From contig NZ_AMRK01000003.1 of NCBI RefSeq assembly GCF_000299875.1, positions 390,295 to 454,294 on the forward strand: a stretch of 64,000 nt of DNA, in the 5' to 3' direction. Shown here piece by piece: positions 60,283 to 64,000 of the stretch. The stretch is from Celeribacter baekdonensis B30 (GTDB lineage Bacteria; Pseudomonadota; Alphaproteobacteria; Rhodobacterales; Rhodobacteraceae). The position numbers and the translations under genes are program-made. Under the pieces are notes generated by a model. It saw only the letters and a list, made by a program, of their open reading frames with translations. It was not told where the DNA came from and ran no database searches. How positions within the stretch are numbered: position 1 is the stretch's first letter; each line of letters begins with the position of its first letter.

Positions 60283-61287
60283 ATGACCAGTAAGCCTCAA
60301 AATCCCGTTCCGTTCAATATTGTCGTCGTCGGCCAGAGTGGCCGATTGATGTATGAGGCTTTGCTGTTCGCGGCCTCTTTGCGTGCCTCGGACCCGGAAT
60401 TCAAAGGTCGGCTGTTCATCGCCGAACCGCAACCGGGCGCGCTTTGGAATGGCGATCCGCGGATGAAACAATCCGATGCGCTGGAGGCGTTCAAACGCCT
60501 TGATGCGGAGATCCTGCCGTTTGAATCGCGCCATTTCGGCCAGGCCTACCCCTATGGCAATAAAATCGAGGCGCTGTTTGCCCTGCCCAAGGGCGAGCCT
60601 TTCGTGTTTTTCGACAGTGACACGCTGATCACCGGGCCAGTTTCCGAAGTGCCGTTCGATTTTGACCGTCCCTGCGCCAGTCAAAAGGTCGAAGGCACCT
60701 GGCCGCAAATCGAACTGTACGGACCGGGTTATGGCGAGATTTGGAAATCGCTCTATGACAAATTCGGGCTGGAGTTTGAAACCACGCTCGATCTCGATCA
60801 ACCGGACGAATATTGGCGCCGCTACCTCTATTTCAACGCGGGCTTTTTCTTTTACAAATGCCCGCATGAATTTGGTCAGCGGTTCTTGGACTACGCCCTC
60901 GCCATCCGCGATGATCCGCCCCAAGCCGCAGCGCTTCAGACCTTTGATCCTTGGCTCGATCAGGTGGCCTTGCCCTTGGTGATCCATTCCTTTGGCGGTG
61001 CGCGCACCACCTTGCCAAAGAACACGCTTGATGGCGCGATCTCGTGCCATTACCGCACTTTTCCGCTGCTGTTTGCCCGCGAAAGCGAGCATGCCGTCGA
61101 GGTGCTGCGCGAGGTGTCTTCGCCCAACTGGATCAAAAAGGTGCTCAAAGAATATGAGCCGATCAAACGCTTGGTCTATCAACCCAAAGGCGAAAAAATC
61201 CGCGCCATGTTTGATCGCGACCATTTGCCCCGGCGCGAACAGATGATCCGCAATCAAATCAAAAAAGCCGGGCTTTGGATGCGCTAA
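60283..61287 (+). CDS. GT-A fold glycosyltransferase-like protein
   Basis: A 334-residue cytoplasmic protein. GEPFVFFDSDTLITGPVSEV contains a DXD motif (Asp111-Asp113) after a nucleotide-sugar-like first half; YLYFNAGFFFYKCPHEFGQRFL and FDPWLDQVALPL follow, like the acceptor part of GT8-related enzymes. Its C-terminal region is basic. Donor, acceptor and product are unknown. The start at 60283 is the first ATG after a 107-base gap; the ribosome site is weak. Confidence 0.65.
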   Translation: MTSKPQNPVPFNIVVVGQSGRLMYEALLFAASLRASDPEFKGRLFIAEPQPGALWNGDPRMKQSDALEAFKRLDAEILPFESRHFGQAYPYGNKIEALFALPKGEPFVFFDSDTLITGPVSEVPFDFDRPCASQKVEGTWPQIELYGPGYGEIWKSLYDKFGLEFETTLDLDQPDEYWRRYLYFNAGFFFYKCPHEFGQRFLDYALAIRDDPPQAAALQTFDPWLDQVALPLVIHSFGGARTTLPKNTLDGAISCHYRTFPLLFARESEHAVEVLREVSSPNWIKKVLKEYEPIKRLVYQPKGEKIRAMFDRDHLPRREQMIRNQIKKAGLWMR

Positions 61288-61453
61288 GGCGGGTGTGCCC
61301 CGGCAGCGCTGAGGCACGGTCCTCCCGGCGGGGCGGCAAGAGTTCGCCCGCCGCAGTACCACAACCAAATCCGGGGTCGGTTTCGCTTTGCACCATCCAA
61401 AAGCTGCGTTAGGGTGCCTCTCGAACCGCGTCAAACCGAGCCAGTCCCCGGAA

Positions 61454-64000
61454 ATGAAACCGAATTTTGCCCTCAACCTAAGCCATGATGGCATCGTTCT
61501 GTTGCACCGCGCCTCCGCCGGGTGGCATCATATGGGCGAGGTCGCGCTGGATGCCCCCGACATGGCCAAAGAGCTGGCCGATCTGCGACGCACCGCCACT
61601 GCGGTCTCGACGGCCGGACTGGCCACCAAACTGGTCATTCCGAACAGTCAAATCCTTTATCGCAGCCTGCCCGATCCCGGAGGCTCAGACAGGGCGCGCG
61701 AGACCGCTATTCGCGCTTCGCTTGAGGGGGCGACCCCCTATGCCCTGACCGATTTGGTTTGGGATTGGGTGGTGACATCCGGCACCATCCAAGTCGCGGT
61801 TGTCGCCAAGGAAACCCTTGAAGAAGCAGAAGCTTTCGCCACGGAGCATCGGTTCAACCCGGTGTCTTTTGTCGCTCTGCCCGAGGCTGAAACCTATCTG
61901 GGCGAGCCGTTTTTTGGCCGTGCCAAAGCCGCCGACGATTTGGTCGGAGCAAAGACACGAATTGAACCGGACGTTGAGGCGATTACGATTTTGGCGCATC
62001 GCGAGGTGGAGCCTGCGCCCATTCCCGAACCAGTTCATGCCCCTGCGCCCGAACCCGCAGCGATTGCCGATGTAGACCAGGGCCAGACGACTGAAAAGGC
62101 GGCTGATGTTGCTCCCAAGCAGGCAGAGCAGATCGAAACACCTGCCCCGCGACAGGAACCGGAGCCCGCGTTCAAGCCCGAGGACGGGAGGGCGTCCGAC
62201 AGGCTTGAGGCCAATTTTCTTACGCCCGAAGCGCAAGAGCCAAAGGTCGCCCCGACTGATACGCCAGACGCACCAGATGACTCCAATGCCGCGACACCCG
62301 AAGCGCCCTCTTCGTTTCAATCCCGTCGCGTTTTGACCACCGCACCGGCGGACGATCCTGAGACCCCGTCGGGTGTGCCGCGCGTGTCGGCCCAGCCGTC
62401 GCGGGTCCTGGCCGATGTGCGCAAATCCCCCGAGGTCACATCCGCGCCGTTCCCCAACATGGCGGCCCCTGCCTCCGTGCCGCAAACGCCCGCCGATCCC
62501 GCGCCGCAAGAGCATCCGCATATCGCGGTGCATGTGCCTGTGACCTCGGGCGACCTGCCTTTGGCCCCGGACGACAGCGCGCCCAAACCCAAACCGATCA
62601 AGCCGCGTAAAACCGGACCTTTGCCGGAACCGCCGCCCATGCCCGCGCCCTTGCCTGTACAAACGCGACCGTCCCCCGCGTCACTCTCCGACAAGCCCAG
62701 CAAAGCGGCCGCGACCCTTGGTAAGCTCAAAACCCTCTCGGTGCGCGCCGCGCAAAAGGCCAAACCTGCTGTCACAAAGGCCAAAACCGAGCTTGCGAAA
62801 CCCGCAAAGAAAAGCACCAAAGGTTTTAGCACCGCCGATATCATCACTGCACCTGTCGCTCAGAACGGCGTTGACGACACGGCGATGAGGCCGCTCTCAG
62901 ATCGCGCTGCGGGTCTCGACTCGGTTGACAACACCCGTGATGAAGCCGAGGCAATGACCGTCTTCGGCGCCCGCCGCCGCAACCGCGAGACCGCGCGCAA
63001 ACCGCGTCGCCTTGGGTTGATCCTGACCGGGGCGTTGGTGGCGTTGCTCTTGCTGGTCGGTTTGATTGCCGGGCTTTTGCCGTCGTCTGAGCCCCCTGAG
63101 ACGCCCACCGAGACCAGTGCCACGGAGTCTCTTCCCGACGACGAGCCAACTGTACCGAATACGGTTCTGGCCGATGCCGCCCCCGTGTCCGACGCGGATC
63201 TGGCGGTCGAAACCGATGCGGCTGATGAAGAGGCGGAATTGACGCCTGAGCTGTTGGAAGAGGCCACCCGCCCCGCCCCGCTTGGCACCGAGACGGAGAC
63301 CACCGAAGCCGATCTGGCGGACCTCACGGCCGATTATGCCGCGACTGGCATTTGGCCGCTGGCCCCCGATGCGGGGGATGGCGCGGTTGTGGAAGACAGC
63401 GTGGATGACGTCTACGTCGCCTCGATCGACCCCGGCATCCAATCGCAAGATGCGGGGGCTTTGGTCGATGTGGCCCGCCATCAGGGTGATGTGGCCCCGC
63501 GCGCGGCCCCCACGCCTGCGCCTTTTGGCACACGCTATGACTATGATGATGCCGGGTTTATCCGCGCCACCCCCGAGGGAACGGTGACACCGGATGGCAC
63601 GGTGGTTTATGCCGGACGGCCCGCGATTGTCCCCGGCGCCCGTCCGGGCAGCGCGGTGAATGAGGCGGTGGAAACCGCACTCAATCCGGCCCCTGTGGCG
63701 GCGGATGATCCGGTGCGTTTGGCGCTTGCCGAATTCCGCCCCAAACTGCGGCCCGAGGCCTTGGTTGAGAGCAATGAAAAGGCCAATCTGGGCGGCATCA
63801 CCCGCGCCCAACTGGGTGGGTTCCGGCCAAAATTCCGTCCGGCTTCCGCTCAGGAACAGGCCGCCCAAGAGGCGATCGTCGCCGGGGCCAACGCCCCCGC
63901 GCCCACTGCGCCCGTTGTCGTCGCCTCTCTGATCCCGAAAGAGCGCCCGAAAGATTTCTCCAAACTCGCCGCTGCAGCCGCGGCCGCAGCGGCGGCTGCC
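61454..64000 (+). CDS. Large membrane-anchored protein with GspL/PilM-like N-terminal region (partial)
   Basis: 849 codons are visible; the end lies beyond the window. Residues 1 to about 160 (FALNLSHDGIVLLHRA..., VIPNSQILYRSLPDP, RETAIRASLEGATPYALTDLVWDWV) resemble the actin-like N-terminal domain of GspL/PilM proteins. A long Pro/Ala/Glu-rich segment (about 170-500) follows, then a basic stretch and one transmembrane helix (LGLILTGALVALLLLVGLIA, about 520-540). After that comes a low-complexity periplasmic region with repeated RPK(L/F)RP motifs and, at the window edge, a poly-Ala run. Such proteins are often mis-annotated as translation factor. No gsp genes are seen. Confidence 0.6.
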   Translation, partial: MKPNFALNLSHDGIVLLHRASAGWHHMGEVALDAPDMAKELADLRRTATAVSTAGLATKLVIPNSQILYRSLPDPGGSDRARETAIRASLEGATPYALTDLVWDWVVTSGTIQVAVVAKETLEEAEAFATEHRFNPVSFVALPEAETYLGEPFFGRAKAADDLVGAKTRIEPDVEAITILAHREVEPAPIPEPVHAPAPEPAAIADVDQGQTTEKAADVAPKQAEQIETPAPRQEPEPAFKPEDGRASDRLEANFLTPEAQEPKVAPTDTPDAPDDSNAATPEAPSSFQSRRVLTTAPADDPETPSGVPRVSAQPSRVLADVRKSPEVTSAPFPNMAAPASVPQTPADPAPQEHPHIAVHVPVTSGDLPLAPDDSAPKPKPIKPRKTGPLPEPPPMPAPLPVQTRPSPASLSDKPSKAAATLGKLKTLSVRAAQKAKPAVTKAKTELAKPAKKSTKGFSTADIITAPVAQNGVDDTAMRPLSDRAAGLDSVDNTRDEAEAMTVFGARRRNRETARKPRRLGLILTGALVALLLLVGLIAGLLPSSEPPETPTETSATESLPDDEPTVPNTVLADAAPVSDADLAVETDAADEEAELTPELLEEATRPAPLGTETETTEADLADLTADYAATGIWPLAPDAGDGAVVEDSVDDVYVASIDPGIQSQDAGALVDVARHQGDVAPRAAPTPAPFGTRYDYDDAGFIRATPEGTVTPDGTVVYAGRPAIVPGARPGSAVNEAVETALNPAPVAADDPVRLALAEFRPKLRPEALVESNEKANLGGITRAQLGGFRPKFRPASAQEQAAQEAIVAGANAPAPTAPVVVASLIPKERPKDFSKLAAAAAAAAAAA

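Noticed and set aside
1..64000. tRNA, rRNA, CRISPR arrays or insertion sequences
   Set aside because: No cloverleaf with a GTTCGAATC-type T-loop, no regularly spaced direct repeats, and no transposase frames with terminal repeats were found.

Overview
The window is a stretch of chromosome from an alphaproteobacterium, almost certainly a Rhodobacteraceae member of the marine roseobacter type. Supporting signs are a complete Sox thiosulfate-oxidation cluster, an FdsABG-type formate dehydrogenase with a glutathione-dependent formaldehyde pathway, the purL-bolA-grxD neighbourhood, a gene-transfer-agent style lysis cassette lying inside cytochrome c maturation genes, and moderately GC-rich DNA with strong third-position bias. 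The genus cannot be fixed from the sequence alone. There is no sign of a prophage, insertion sequence, CRISPR array, rRNA or tRNA.

Layout. 1-7.2 kb: partial comEC (left edge), gltX, gltA behind a long structured leader, a small membrane protein divergent from a MarR regulator with twin palindromic operators, an enoyl-CoA hydratase/isomerase and a DUF2087 protein. 7.4-13.6 kb (minus strand): argC, ccmE, a five-gene lysis cassette (GH108 endolysin, 3TM-type holin, two very small proteins, a four-helix membrane protein), then ccmF and ccmH. 13.7-21.9 kb: murI, a PlsC-like acyltransferase, a LysR regulator, a probable small RNA, purL, a Cys-cluster protein, bolA, grxD, an MliC-like protein, and zapA with a coiled-coil partner. 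22-29 kb: central carbon metabolism (tkt, an FMN reductase, two tandem GAPDH genes with a 47-residue membrane peptide between them, marC). Repeated GTTAGCGCTAAC-like palindromes mark this stretch and suggest one LacI-family regulator. 29-33 kb: coaD, a CBS-domain protein, a LysR regulator and mmsA.

32.8-44.7 kb is the sulfur region. soxVWXYZABCD reads leftward and soxS, a GlcG/HbpS-like gene, soxR and a YeeE/YedE (SoxT-like) transporter read rightward. The cluster ends in DUF302, Crp/Fnr and DUF2892 genes. An ATTC-N8-GAAT dyad in the soxW-soxX gap fits control by the persulfide-sensing ArsR repressor encoded in the cluster. Thiosulfate would enter or be handled through the YeeE transporter, be oxidised in the periplasm by SoxXA/YZ/B/CD, and SoxV/W/S would keep the SoxY thiol and partner thiols reduced.

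44.8-50.4 kb: a YdeI-like protein, glycerate 2-kinase, and a selenium pair (an oxidoreductase-SelD fusion and MnmH). 50.6-59.5 kb: glutathione-linked formaldehyde oxidation (frmA, fghA), then the formate dehydrogenase operon fdsG-B-A-fdhD-fdsD with its LysR regulator. Together these give a full route from formaldehyde to CO2 with NADH yield. 59.7-64 kb: a secreted protein, a glycosyltransferase-like protein, and the first 849 codons of a membrane-anchored GspL/PilM-like protein cut by the right edge.

The most distinctive observations are the translationally coupled lysis cassette with its uncharacterised small members and a palindrome at its start, the shared operator family around the two GAPDH genes, the structured gltA leader with competing helices, a probable anti-Shine-Dalgarno small RNA upstream of purL, and twin LysR operators at both ends of the fds regulator gene. 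All family assignments come from reading motifs; no database search was possible.
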